Assembly: GCA_027487905.1 (NCBI GenBank)
Contig: JAIYCR010000070.1
Span: forward strand, 1 to 64,000
Direction: 5' to 3'
DNA length: 64,000 nt
Origin: Rubrivivax sp.
Lineage (GTDB): Bacteria > Pseudomonadota > Gammaproteobacteria > Burkholderiales > Burkholderiaceae_C
Part shown: positions 7,994 to 15,148 of the stretch, piece after piece
Position numbering within the stretch: the stretch's first letter is position 1
Layout of the letters: the number at the start of each line of letters is the position of its first letter
The notes under the pieces: model-generated
Database searches by the model: none
Told to the model about the DNA's origin: nothing
The model's input: only the letters and a program-made list of their open reading frames with translations
Position numbers and translations under genes: made by a program

Positions 7994-9704
7994 CGGCCCC
8001 CGGGTGACCCGCCGGCAGCAGCAGCCGCCCGGCGCGCGGGGCGTCGGCCAGCAGCCCGCGCTCATCGGCCACCCGCTGGCCTTGCACCCAGACGCCGTGC
8101 ACCCCCACGCCGTCGGTGTGCAGCCGCGGCGCGTCGCCGGGCAGATCGAACACCCGGCGCTTGGGCCCGCGCCCGACGGTGCGGGGGTCGAAGAGCAGCA
8201 GGTCGGCGGGCGAACCGGGCTCCAGCCGGCCGCGGTCGGCCAGCCCGAGCACGGCCGCGGGCATGCGGGTGAGCCGGCGCACCGCTTCTTCCAGCGGCAT
8301 GGCCGCACGGTCGCGCGACCAGTGCCCGAGCAGGTGCAGGCCGAAGGCAGCGTCGTTGAAGAAGGTCAGGTGCGCCCCGGCGTCGGACAGGCTCACCACC
8401 GCGTTCGGGTCGCACAGCATGCGGCCCACCGCCGCCTCGTCGCTGTTGAGCAGTTCGGCGGTGAATACCGTGCCCAGGCCTTCGCCGCCGTCGGCCAGGG
8501 CCAGGTCGAGCAGCGCGTCCAGCGGGTCGGGGCCGAAGCCGCTGGACGGGTCGGCCGCGATCTCGGCCACGGTGCGCTGCTCAAGGGGCCGCCAACGCGG
8601 CTGCACCACCTCCACCACCCGCACCTTGTCCCATTCGCCGTTGAAGAGCCGGAACACCGCGGGTGCGGCCAGCTCGTCGCGCAGCGCCTGGCGCAAGGCC
8701 GGTGAGCGCAGCGCCCCCAGCCGCGCAGCGCCTTCCAGCCCGAGAAAGGGCCGCCAGCCCGCCAGGCCTTCCACCGGATACGGCGAGGCGAGCGTGAAAT
8801 CCATGGTCAGCGGACAGGCCGAGACCTGACCGTACAGCGCATGGCCCCGCGCGCGGGCCTCGGCGATGGCCTGCAGGTCGCGGAACACCGCCTGTGGGTT
8901 GGTGGGGTTGTGCAGCAGGGCGGCCACCATCACCGGCCGGCCGGTGCGCGCGGCCAGCCCCTCCAGGAAGTCCATCCGCGTGTGGCCGCCCTTGGTGAGC
9001 ATGAAGGTGCCGCGCCCCTCGGCGGCCATGGCATCGAGCAGGGCTTCGAACTCGGCGTCGTCGGCCAGGCGCGAGGGCATGGGAATGCCGGCCTCGCCGT
9101 TGTGCGCGGGACTGGTGGACGAGGCGAAGCCGATGGCGCCGGCGCGCATCGCGCCGCGCACGATCTGCGCCATCTGGCCGATCTCCTCGGCCGTGGCGGC
9201 ACGGCGATGGGCGTCCTCGCCCATCACCCAGGTGCGAACGCTGCTGTGACCGACGTAGGCCGCCACATGCGGCACGCTGCCCTGCGCGCGCAGTTGCGCG
9301 AGGTAGGCGGCGAAGCCCTCGAAGCCCCAGCGGATGCCCTGGCGCAGCACCTCCAGCGACATGCCCTCGACCTGGGTGAGGTTGCGCATCGTCAGCTCGC
9401 GGTGCTCGGGCCGGCACGGCGCGATGGTGAAGCCGCAGTTGCCGATGACGCAGGTGGTCACGCCCAGCGCGGGGCTCGGCGACAGCGTGGGGTCCCAGGT
9501 GATCTGCGCGTCGTAGTGGGTGTGGCTGTCCACGATGCCCGGCATCAGCGCGAGACCGGCGGCATCGACCACCTGCGCCGCGTCCACCGGCAGGTCCCGG
9601 TCCACCGCGATCACCCGGCCACCGCGGACCGCCACGTCGGCGATGCGTCCCGCACGGCCGCTGCCGTCGTAGACGCAGGCGCCGCGGATCAGGAGATCGT
9701 CCAT
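7980..9704 (-). CDS. D-aminoacylase-type amidohydrolase
   Basis: This 574-residue metal-dependent hydrolase belongs to the N-acyl-D-amino-acid deacylase group of the amidohydrolase superfamily. It has the N-terminal small beta domain (DLLIRGACVYDGSG), the HxH metal motif in MPGIVDSHTHYDAQITWDP, GVTTCVIGNCGFTIAPC with the cysteine characteristic of this group, later histidines in GHSSVR and LTKGGH, the late Asp in SLSDAGAHLTF, and a C-terminal DLLLFDPRTVGRG strand. I chose the ATG at 9704, 13 bases after the upstream stop, because homologues begin here; the frame stays open into the preceding gene. Hydrolysis of an N-acyl-D-amino acid, hydantoin-like or related amide is likely. The actual substrate is unknown. 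Confidence 0.9.
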   Translation of the reverse strand: MDDLLIRGACVYDGSGRAGRIADVAVRGGRVIAVDRDLPVDAAQVVDAAGLALMPGIVDSHTHYDAQITWDPTLSPSPALGVTTCVIGNCGFTIAPCRPEHRELTMRNLTQVEGMSLEVLRQGIRWGFEGFAAYLAQLRAQGSVPHVAAYVGHSSVRTWVMGEDAHRRAATAEEIGQMAQIVRGAMRAGAIGFASSTSPAHNGEAGIPMPSRLADDAEFEALLDAMAAEGRGTFMLTKGGHTRMDFLEGLAARTGRPVMVAALLHNPTNPQAVFRDLQAIAEARARGHALYGQVSACPLTMDFTLASPYPVEGLAGWRPFLGLEGAARLGALRSPALRQALRDELAAPAVFRLFNGEWDKVRVVEVVQPRWRPLEQRTVAEIAADPSSGFGPDPLDALLDLALADGGEGLGTVFTAELLNSDEAAVGRMLCDPNAVVSLSDAGAHLTFFNDAAFGLHLLGHWSRDRAAMPLEEAVRRLTRMPAAVLGLADRGRLEPGSPADLLLFDPRTVGRGPKRRVFDLPGDAPRLHTDGVGVHGVWVQGQRVADERGLLADAPRAGRLLLPAGHPGAELSG

Positions 9705-9717
9705 GGCCGGCGCCTCC

Positions 9718-11103
9718 TCAGGCCGCAGCCGCGGCCGTGGCTGTGGCCAGCGGGGTGTCGGCCGGCTCGAACAGGCCCTCCATCTCGCGGCGCAGCGCAT
9801 AGGCGCGGGTGCCGGTGTCGATGGCCACATCCGCCCAGGTGAGGCTCTGGCCCTGGCGCACCGGCCGCACGACGGTGACGTCGTGGGCCAGGCCCAGCGG
9901 CAGGCCGCCGATGCGCCGGCTGGTGCTCGCCGGCAGCAGCTTGCCCCAGACGGTGTAGCCGCCTTCGCCATCCAGGCGCTCGCCCACCGCGAGGTCGCGC
10001 TTGGCGGTGGCCACCACGTCGGCGCGCCAGCCGGTGGCCACGCCGGTGGGCTCGCCGCGCAAGGCGACGCTCGCCACGCTCAGGCCGACCTCCAGGCCGA
10101 TCAGGTGCCAGCGCTTGTAGAGCGTGAAGTAGCGGCCGGACGGATCGGTGTGGGCCTTGTACTCCTCGAAGCAGTGGCGGATGTAGTCGGTCTCGCCCTC
10201 CACCGTCACCCACACGCCCATGCGGATGTCGTAGGGAATGACACGGCCGTCGGTCTCCAGCGAGCTGATGACCTCGACCATGCCCTTGCGCTCGAGCACG
10301 CCGCCCTCGGCGCGCGGGCGGGTGACGAAGGGAATGTCCTCCACGCTCGCCGGCGGGTAGAGCAGGCCGTCGCTGGGCACCGCAAGACCGGTGGCGTTGG
10401 CCACCGCGGTGCATTCGATGGACGGCTTGCTGCCGTCCAGGAAGCTGTTGAACATCTTGGGGTTCAGCCCCCCGCGCTGCGCCTGCTCGGGCGTGAGGCC
10501 GTAGTGGCCCCAGACCGTCTCGGGCGTGCTCTGGCTGAAGTGCGGCAGCCACTTGTGGCCACGCCCGGCGGCCACCACCGGGAAGCCGCAGGTACGCGCC
10601 CAGTCGACGAGCTCGCAGATCATCGCCGGCTGGTCGCCGAAGGCCAGCGAGTAGACGACGCCCGCCTCCTCGGCCCGGCGCGCGAGCAGCGGGCCGCAGA
10701 AGGCGTCGGCCTCGACCGTCACGTTGACCACGTGCTTGCCGTGCGCGAAGGCTTCCAGGCAGTGGTCCACCGCGGCGATGGGGTGGCCGGTGCATTCCAC
10801 CACCACGTCCACTGCGGGGTGGCGCACCACCGCCTGCCAGTCGTCGGTCATCCAGGTGCTGCGCCCGTCGGCCAGCGCGGCGTCCAGCGACGCGGCCTGC
10901 ACCCGTGCAGGGTCCCAGCCCACGCGCTCGAGGTTGCGGCAGGCCGCCTCCGGGTGGAGGTCGGCGATGGCCACCAGGTGCACGCCGGGCGTGCGCGGCA
11001 CCTGGGCCAGGTACATCGCGCCGAACTTGCCGGCGCCGATCAGGGCCACGCGGATGGGCCGGCCTTCGGCCTGGCGCTGCAGGAGCTTGCGGTGCAGGTT
11101 CAT
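9718..11103 (-). CDS. NAD(P)-dependent oxidoreductase with SAF domain
   Basis: This 461-residue protein matches the predicted homoserine-dehydrogenase-like group with a C-terminal SAF domain. The Rossmann motif is RVALIGAGKFGAMYLAQV (about 18-35), followed by VDVVVECTGHPIAAVDHCLE and GKHVVNVTVEADAFCG. The SAF-like part near the end has TAKRDLAVGERLDGEGGYTV and LPLGLAHDVTVVRPVRQGQ. It lies between the PhyH-type dioxygenase (13 bases upstream) and the amidohydrolase (13 bases downstream), so the three form one operon. It probably oxidises or reduces an intermediate made by the dioxygenase. This group is met in several uncharacterised sugar-acid and amino-acid catabolic operons, so the substrate is open. 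Confidence 0.85.
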   Translation of the reverse strand: MNLHRKLLQRQAEGRPIRVALIGAGKFGAMYLAQVPRTPGVHLVAIADLHPEAACRNLERVGWDPARVQAASLDAALADGRSTWMTDDWQAVVRHPAVDVVVECTGHPIAAVDHCLEAFAHGKHVVNVTVEADAFCGPLLARRAEEAGVVYSLAFGDQPAMICELVDWARTCGFPVVAAGRGHKWLPHFSQSTPETVWGHYGLTPEQAQRGGLNPKMFNSFLDGSKPSIECTAVANATGLAVPSDGLLYPPASVEDIPFVTRPRAEGGVLERKGMVEVISSLETDGRVIPYDIRMGVWVTVEGETDYIRHCFEEYKAHTDPSGRYFTLYKRWHLIGLEVGLSVASVALRGEPTGVATGWRADVVATAKRDLAVGERLDGEGGYTVWGKLLPASTSRRIGGLPLGLAHDVTVVRPVRQGQSLTWADVAIDTGTRAYALRREMEGLFEPADTPLATATAAAAA

Positions 11104-11116
11104 GGCGGGGCGGCGC

Positions 11117-12007
11117 TCAGCGATCGGCGGTGGCCAGGGTGGAGAAATCGAGGTCCTCCGAGGACGTCTCCAGCGCGCTGGCGGGCATGCCGGCGGCCCA
11201 GGGGGTGTCCACCGGCGGCGCGCTCAGCAGGCAGTCGTCGGCCAGGTGCTCCAGGGGCGTGAACTCGCGGTGCGCGATGTATTCGGGCCGCTTGAAGCGG
11301 CGGATGTGGTTGGACACCGCACACAGGCTGAGGTAGACGCTCACCCGGTTCCACGGGCTCAGGTTGCTGCTGGAGGCGTGCACCAGGCAGCTGTGGAACA
11401 TCAGCATCGAGCCGGCCGGGCCCTTGGGGATGACGATGCCGCCGTGGCGGCCGCCCGCGCGTTCGACCAGCGCTGCGACCTGCTCGTTTTCCAGCGTCCA
11501 CAGCGGGTAGCTGGTGGTGGACAGGTCATGCCCGGCCTGCAGCACGCCCTTCTTGTGGCTGCCGGGGATGAACATCAACGGGCCGTTGGTCTCGTCCACC
11601 TCGTCGAGGAAGATGGCCACGTTCATCGCCCGTTCGGTGGGCATGTGGTCGTCGTTGAGCCAGGTGCCGTAGTCCTGGTGCCACTGCCAGACGTCGCCCT
11701 CGAAGGCCATCTTCCCGTTGATCTTGAACTGGTGCATGTACAGCCGCTCGCCGAAGAGCTGCTCGACCGGCGCGAGCATGCGCGGGTGGCGGGCGAGCCG
11801 CGCGAACACCGGGCTGACCAGGTGGGCGGCGAAGTTGGTGCGCACCGCGTCGCGGCCCTTCTCGCGCACGTTCCACGGTGCCCGCACCTCGTACAGCCGC
11901 GGCACCTCGTCGGTCATGCGGCGGGTTTCCTCCGGGGTGAAGTGGCCGGGGAAGAAGAGGTAGCCGTCGCGGTCGAACTGCGCGATCTGTTCGGGGGTGA
12001 GCTTCAT
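11117..12007 (-). CDS. Phytanoyl-CoA/ectoine hydroxylase-family dioxygenase
   Basis: This 296-residue Fe(II)/2-oxoglutarate oxygenase has the full metal triad H110-x-D112 (in VWQWHQDYGTW) and H210 (in SCLVHASSS), plus R221 to hold 2-oxoglutarate. Spacing nearly matches ectoine hydroxylase EctD (His to Arg is 11 residues in both). GPLMFIPGSHKKG is a PhyH family block. Ectoine genes are absent nearby, so an EctD role is unlikely. The enzyme probably hydroxylates an unactivated carbon of a small polar substrate, which the next gene product then oxidises. It is the first structural gene of the operon, 110 bases downstream of the GntR regulator; that gap contains a GGGAAG-rich tract. Confidence 0.9.
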   Translation of the reverse strand: MKLTPEQIAQFDRDGYLFFPGHFTPEETRRMTDEVPRLYEVRAPWNVREKGRDAVRTNFAAHLVSPVFARLARHPRMLAPVEQLFGERLYMHQFKINGKMAFEGDVWQWHQDYGTWLNDDHMPTERAMNVAIFLDEVDETNGPLMFIPGSHKKGVLQAGHDLSTTSYPLWTLENEQVAALVERAGGRHGGIVIPKGPAGSMLMFHSCLVHASSSNLSPWNRVSVYLSLCAVSNHIRRFKRPEYIAHREFTPLEHLADDCLLSAPPVDTPWAAGMPASALETSSEDLDFSTLATADR

Positions 12008-12117
12008 GCCGTGTCTCCGTGGGGTGGCGGCGCCTGGGGGGGCCTGCCGGTGGTGTGAAGGGGAGGGGAAGGGAAGGGAAGGGGGGGCCGGCGGGGGCTG
12101 TCCGTCGGGGTTCGGGC

Positions 12118-12903
12118 TCAGGCCGCGTTCGGCTGGCGCAGCCGCTCGGTCAGGTGGCGGCTTGCGCTTTCGCTGTGGCCGAGCGCCAGGCGGTGCGCCG
12201 CCGATTCATCGCCGCGGGTCACCGCCGCGGCGATGGCCTCGTGTTCGTCCCAGACGCTCGCGCGCAGGGAGGAGGTCTGCAGCGTGGCACCCATGGCGCG
12301 CCGGATGGGGCCCCAGTGCTGCGTGGCGCTGCGCTCGATCAGCGGGTTGTCGGCCAGCGCATACAGCGCGCGGTGGAAGGCCCAGTCGGCCTCGATGAGC
12401 GCGGCCAGGCTGCTGCCGCGGGCCGCCTGGCGACCGGCGCTGATGAGCGCGTCGGGCTGCCAAACGGCTGCCGCCGGCGCAGCCTGGACGGTGGGCGCCG
12501 CGCCACTGGCCCGGCGGGCGACTGCGCGCGCGGCGAGTCGGGCAGCCATGGCGTCCAGCGCGCTGCGGACCTCGTAGACCTGCTCGATCCATCGCGCGTC
12601 CAGCGGCGCGACCTGCAGGCCGCGGCCCGGAGCGTCGGTGATGTGGCCTTCGGCCTTGAGCAGTCGCAGGGCCTGCAGCACCGGCTGACGCGACACCTGG
12701 AACTGCAGGGCGAGCTCTTCCTGGCGCAGGCGCTGGCCCCCGCGCAGCGCGCCGGTGGTGATGGCGTCCATCAGCGCGGCGCGCACGCGTTCGACCAGAT
12801 CGGGCGCCGCCTGCAGGGGCTGCAGCGGATCTGCCGCACCCGTTGGGTCGCCGTCAGGGGCGCCAGCGGGGGTCGTGGACGGGGAAGGAGGACGTTCGGT
12901 CAT
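12118..12903 (-). CDS. GntR family regulator, FCD type
   Basis: This 261-residue repressor has an N-terminal winged helix (about 40-110, with GALRGGQRLRQEELALQFQV and SRQPVLQALRLLKAEGHI) and a C-terminal all-helical FCD ligand domain with metal-binding-type residues in ADWAFHRALYALADNPL. Such proteins sense small carboxylates. I use the ATG at 12903 (MTERPPSPS); an upstream GTG in frame at 12933 would place the start inside the palindrome described next. The frame is followed by the dioxygenase-oxidoreductase-amidohydrolase operon on the same strand, so it is the likely local regulator. A low-complexity Ala/Pro-rich linker lies at about residues 10-30. Confidence 0.9.
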   Translation of the reverse strand: MTERPPSPSTTPAGAPDGDPTGAADPLQPLQAAPDLVERVRAALMDAITTGALRGGQRLRQEELALQFQVSRQPVLQALRLLKAEGHITDAPGRGLQVAPLDARWIEQVYEVRSALDAMAARLAARAVARRASGAAPTVQAAPAAAVWQPDALISAGRQAARGSSLAALIEADWAFHRALYALADNPLIERSATQHWGPIRRAMGATLQTSSLRASVWDEHEAIAAAVTRGDESAAHRLALGHSESASRHLTERLRQPNAA

Positions 12904-12918
12904 CGAGCGCTGTGTTCC

Positions 12919-12933
12919 GTATACAGAGTACAC
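12919..12933. promoter_or_regulatory. Candidate GntR operator
   Basis: GTATAC-AGA-GTACAC is a 15-bp imperfect inverted repeat, 5 of 6 bases matching in each arm. It is centred about 23 bases upstream of the GntR start codon. Position and symmetry suggest an autoregulatory operator. No binding evidence is available. Confidence 0.5.
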
Positions 12934-12968
12934 GCGCTCACCCCGATGCCGGTCGGGGGTTTTCCTGC

Positions 12969-12990
12969 GGCGGCCGCGGGCGCGGCCGCC
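12969..12990 (-). terminator. GC-rich hairpin after soxZ
   Basis: A 9-bp perfect stem (GGCGGCCGC and GCGGCCGCC) with a 4-base loop begins four bases past the soxZ stop. It lacks a T-tract, so it may be a weak or Rho-assisted terminator or a stabilising 3' hairpin. Confidence 0.4.
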
Positions 12991-12993
12991 CGT

Positions 12994-13302
12994 TCAAGCG
13001 ACGGTGACCTCGTCGGACCGGCGTGCGCCGCGGCTGTCGATCCAGCTCACAGCCAGTTTGTCGCCAGCCTTCACACCCTTGAGGTTGAACTGCAGGAAGG
13101 GGTTCTTCGACACGCTGGGCCCCCACTGGGCACTGAGCACCACCTGCCCGTTCAGCGAGGCGGTGACCTCGCGGATGAACCAGGCCGGCACCAGCTTGCC
13201 GTCCTCGCGGCGCTGTCCGGACTCCATCTCGTGGGTCATGCGCATGCGCACCAGCGCCTTGTCGCCGCTCAGCTGGGCGCGGATGCGGGTGGGTTCGGTC
13301 AT
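12994..13302 (-). CDS. soxZ: Thiosulfate carrier subunit SoxZ
   Basis: SoxZ pairs with SoxY to form the periplasmic carrier on which sulfur is oxidised. The 102-residue protein has the compact Ig-like fold of the family, with RIRAQLSGDKALVRMRMTHE, PAWFIREVTASLNGQVVL, SKNPFLQFNLKGVKAGDKL and the end ISRGARRSDEVTV-like (here DSRGARRSDEVTVA). It has no signal peptide, as expected, because SoxZ is exported bound to SoxY. Start and length are normal. It lies 65 bases after soxY. No soxXABCD genes are in the window. Confidence 0.95.
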   Translation of the reverse strand: MTEPTRIRAQLSGDKALVRMRMTHEMESGQRREDGKLVPAWFIREVTASLNGQVVLSAQWGPSVSKNPFLQFNLKGVKAGDKLAVSWIDSRGARRSDEVTVA

Positions 13303-13367
13303 GGGCGTTCTCGCTCGGTTCGCTCGGGGCAGATCACGGGCCAGGGCGGCGGCGGCGGCGGCGGGCT

Positions 13368-13826
13368 TCAGCCGCAGCCGCCCAGCGTCACCTTCACGTC
13401 CTTCTGGGCGAAGAGCACCCGCCCATCGCCCATCAAGGCCACGGCGAAGACCCGGGAGGACTGGCCCATCTTCACCTGCAGGTTGAAGTTGGGCTCCACC
13501 GCGTCGGTGAGGTCGAAGGCCGCGGACAGCAGGTTGGGGTTCTTCTCGACGAGCAGCAGCATGCGGCGCACGCCGCTGAGCGTGGTGGCCAGGCCAAAGG
13601 GCACCACCGCGCCGTTCTCGGCGATGTCCGGTGCCGTCAGCGCCACCTCACGGCTTTCCACGGGCGTGCCCACGCCGAGCGCGCGGGTGAGCTCGCCCAT
13701 CGTGCGCGCCTCGAAGGCGGCTTGCTGCCAGGCGGCGCGCGCCGCCAGCGGAAGCGCCCCGACGGAGGCCAGCAGGCCGGCGACGGCGGCACTGCGCCGC
13801 AGCAGTTCGCGGCGGGTGGGGGTCAT
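13368..13826 (-). CDS. soxY: Thiosulfate carrier subunit SoxY
   Basis: SoxY covalently carries sulfur intermediates on a C-terminal cysteine. This 152-residue protein starts with a Tat-like signal (TPTRRELLRRSAAVAGLLAS, cut probably after ARA). Conserved middle segments are PFGLATTLSGVRRMLLLVEK and PNLLSAAFDL. The carrier end reads LGGCG with Cys151. The canonical end is GGCGG, so the last glycine is missing. Start is the ATG at 13826. It lies 28 bases after the BLUF gene and 65 bases before soxZ. An isolated soxYZ pair may act with Sox proteins encoded elsewhere or in another sulfur-carrier role. Confidence 0.93.
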   Translation of the reverse strand: MTPTRRELLRRSAAVAGLLASVGALPLAARAAWQQAAFEARTMGELTRALGVGTPVESREVALTAPDIAENGAVVPFGLATTLSGVRRMLLLVEKNPNLLSAAFDLTDAVEPNFNLQVKMGQSSRVFAVALMGDGRVLFAQKDVKVTLGGCG

Positions 13827-13854
13827 GGGGTGTGCTCCTGTGCGGGCGGTGCGC

Positions 13855-14280
13855 TCAGCTCTGGCCCATGATGGACGCGGTGGCCACCAGTTCGTCGAGC
13901 AGCGCCATCGACACCCGGCCCGACACCGCATAGGGGTCGAGCACGGCCTTCTCCGAATACTTCAGCAGCAGCGCCGGGTTCAGGCGCCCGACGTTGACCT
14001 GGCCCATCGACCAGCCGGCGAAGCGCCGCTCGCCCACTTCCTCGTAGCTCAGCAGCATCACGTCGGTGTGGCGCGGGTCGCCCACGATGCGGTTGTAGAG
14101 CTCGTTGATGCCCGCCCGGCCGCCCTCGAGCACCTGCAGGAAGATGCCCCCGGAAAAGCACAGCACGCCGGTCACGCCGCGTTCGGGGTTGTTGGCCTTG
14201 GACTTGCGGAGGATGGCCAGCAGGGCGTCGTGGTCGATGGAGTCGACCGCGCGGCTGGCATACATGAGGCGCACGAGCAT
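13855..14280 (-). CDS. Short BLUF-domain blue-light sensor
   Basis: This 141-residue protein is a stand-alone BLUF photoreceptor that binds FAD and senses blue light. The key residues fit the AppA spacing exactly: Tyr7 (VRLMYASRA), Asn31 (ANNPERGVTGVL) and Gln49 (GGIFLQVLEG). Residues 1-95 are the domain. The remaining C-terminal 45 residues form the short helical cap seen in PixD/BlrB-type proteins, so output must go through a partner. I chose the ATG at 14280 because BLUF proteins begin right at this strand; the frame is open upstream through folE. It lies 44 bases after folE and 28 bases before soxY, so it is probably co-transcribed with them. Confidence 0.95.
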   Translation of the reverse strand: MLVRLMYASRAVDSIDHDALLAILRKSKANNPERGVTGVLCFSGGIFLQVLEGGRAGINELYNRIVGDPRHTDVMLLSYEEVGERRFAGWSMGQVNVGRLNPALLLKYSEKAVLDPYAVSGRVSMALLDELVATASIMGQS

Positions 14281-14324
14281 GGGAATCTCCTGGCAGGAGG
14301 GCGGGCCACCGGGCCTCGCCGGGG

Positions 14325-15053
14325 TCAGTTCTTCTTGCTGAGCAGCGAAAGGAATTCGCGGCGCAGGTTGGCGTCCTTCAGGAAGGCGCCGCGCATGACC
14401 GAGTTGGTCATCATCGAATCGTTTTCCTTCACGCCGCGCCAGTGCATGCAGAAATGGTCGGCCTCCATCACGATGGCCAGGCCGTCGGGCTTGACGCGGT
14501 CGTGCAGCTCGTCGGCCAGCATGGTCACCGCCTCTTCCTGGATCTGCGGGCGGCTCATGATCCAGTCGCAGATGCGGGCGTACTTGGACAGGCCGATGAG
14601 GTTGGAGAACTCGTTGGGCAGGATGCCGATCCACACCCGGCCCATGATGGGGCACAGGTGGTGCGAGCAGGCACTGCGCACGGTGAGCGGGCCCACGATC
14701 ATCAGCTCGTTCAGCCGCGAGGCGTTCGGGAATTCGGTCACCGAGGGCATGGGCACGTAGCGACCCCGGAACACCTCTGTGAGGAACATCTTGGCCACGC
14801 GCTTGGCCGTTTCCTGGGTGTTGTGGTCGCTGTCGGTGTCGATGACCAGGGCGCGCAACACCTCGTGCATCTTCGCCGTGACCTCGTCGCGCAGTTCGTC
14901 CATCTCGCCATCGCGGATGTGCGCGGAGATGTTGTCGTTCGCGTGGTAGCGGCAGCGCGCGCCCACCAGGCGGTAGCGGATGCGCTCGGACGCCGGCAGG
15001 CGGGAGAGTTCGTCTTCCGAACGGAAGATCGCGGCAGGGGTGTCCGGGGCCAT
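14325..15053 (-). CDS. folE: GTP cyclohydrolase I
   Basis: This 242-residue enzyme converts GTP to 7,8-dihydroneopterin triphosphate for folate or pterin synthesis. Zinc ligands appear in SACSHHLCPIMGRVWIG, and the family block SKYARICDWIMSRPQIQEE follows. The second zinc cysteine is in ADHFCMHWRGVKENDS. It is slightly longer than the E. coli enzyme because of its N-terminus. It is the first gene of the minus-strand folE-BLUF-soxY-soxZ run and is divergent from rsmB, with 95 bases between the starts. Confidence 0.95.
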   Translation of the reverse strand: MAPDTPAAIFRSEDELSRLPASERIRYRLVGARCRYHANDNISAHIRDGEMDELRDEVTAKMHEVLRALVIDTDSDHNTQETAKRVAKMFLTEVFRGRYVPMPSVTEFPNASRLNELMIVGPLTVRSACSHHLCPIMGRVWIGILPNEFSNLIGLSKYARICDWIMSRPQIQEEAVTMLADELHDRVKPDGLAIVMEADHFCMHWRGVKENDSMMTNSVMRGAFLKDANLRREFLSLLSKKN

Positions 15054-15148
15054 GGCGGGCGGGCGGCGCCCAAGGCGCCACGTTCAGCAGAAGCGCCGAA
15101 GCGTATCTCACCCGGCCATCGCGCGTCGCTGCGCGCCTAGACTGCCGG

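Noticed and set aside
11117-12007. Ectoine hydroxylase assignment (EctD) for the dioxygenase
   Set aside because: Catalytic spacing is EctD-like, but no ectABC genes are present and the operon context is catabolic, so only the family call is kept.
12057-12100. GGGAAG-rich tract as a G-quadruplex or riboswitch
   Set aside because: It is a short purine repeat in the gap before the dioxygenase gene; runs are irregular and no conserved structure is visible.
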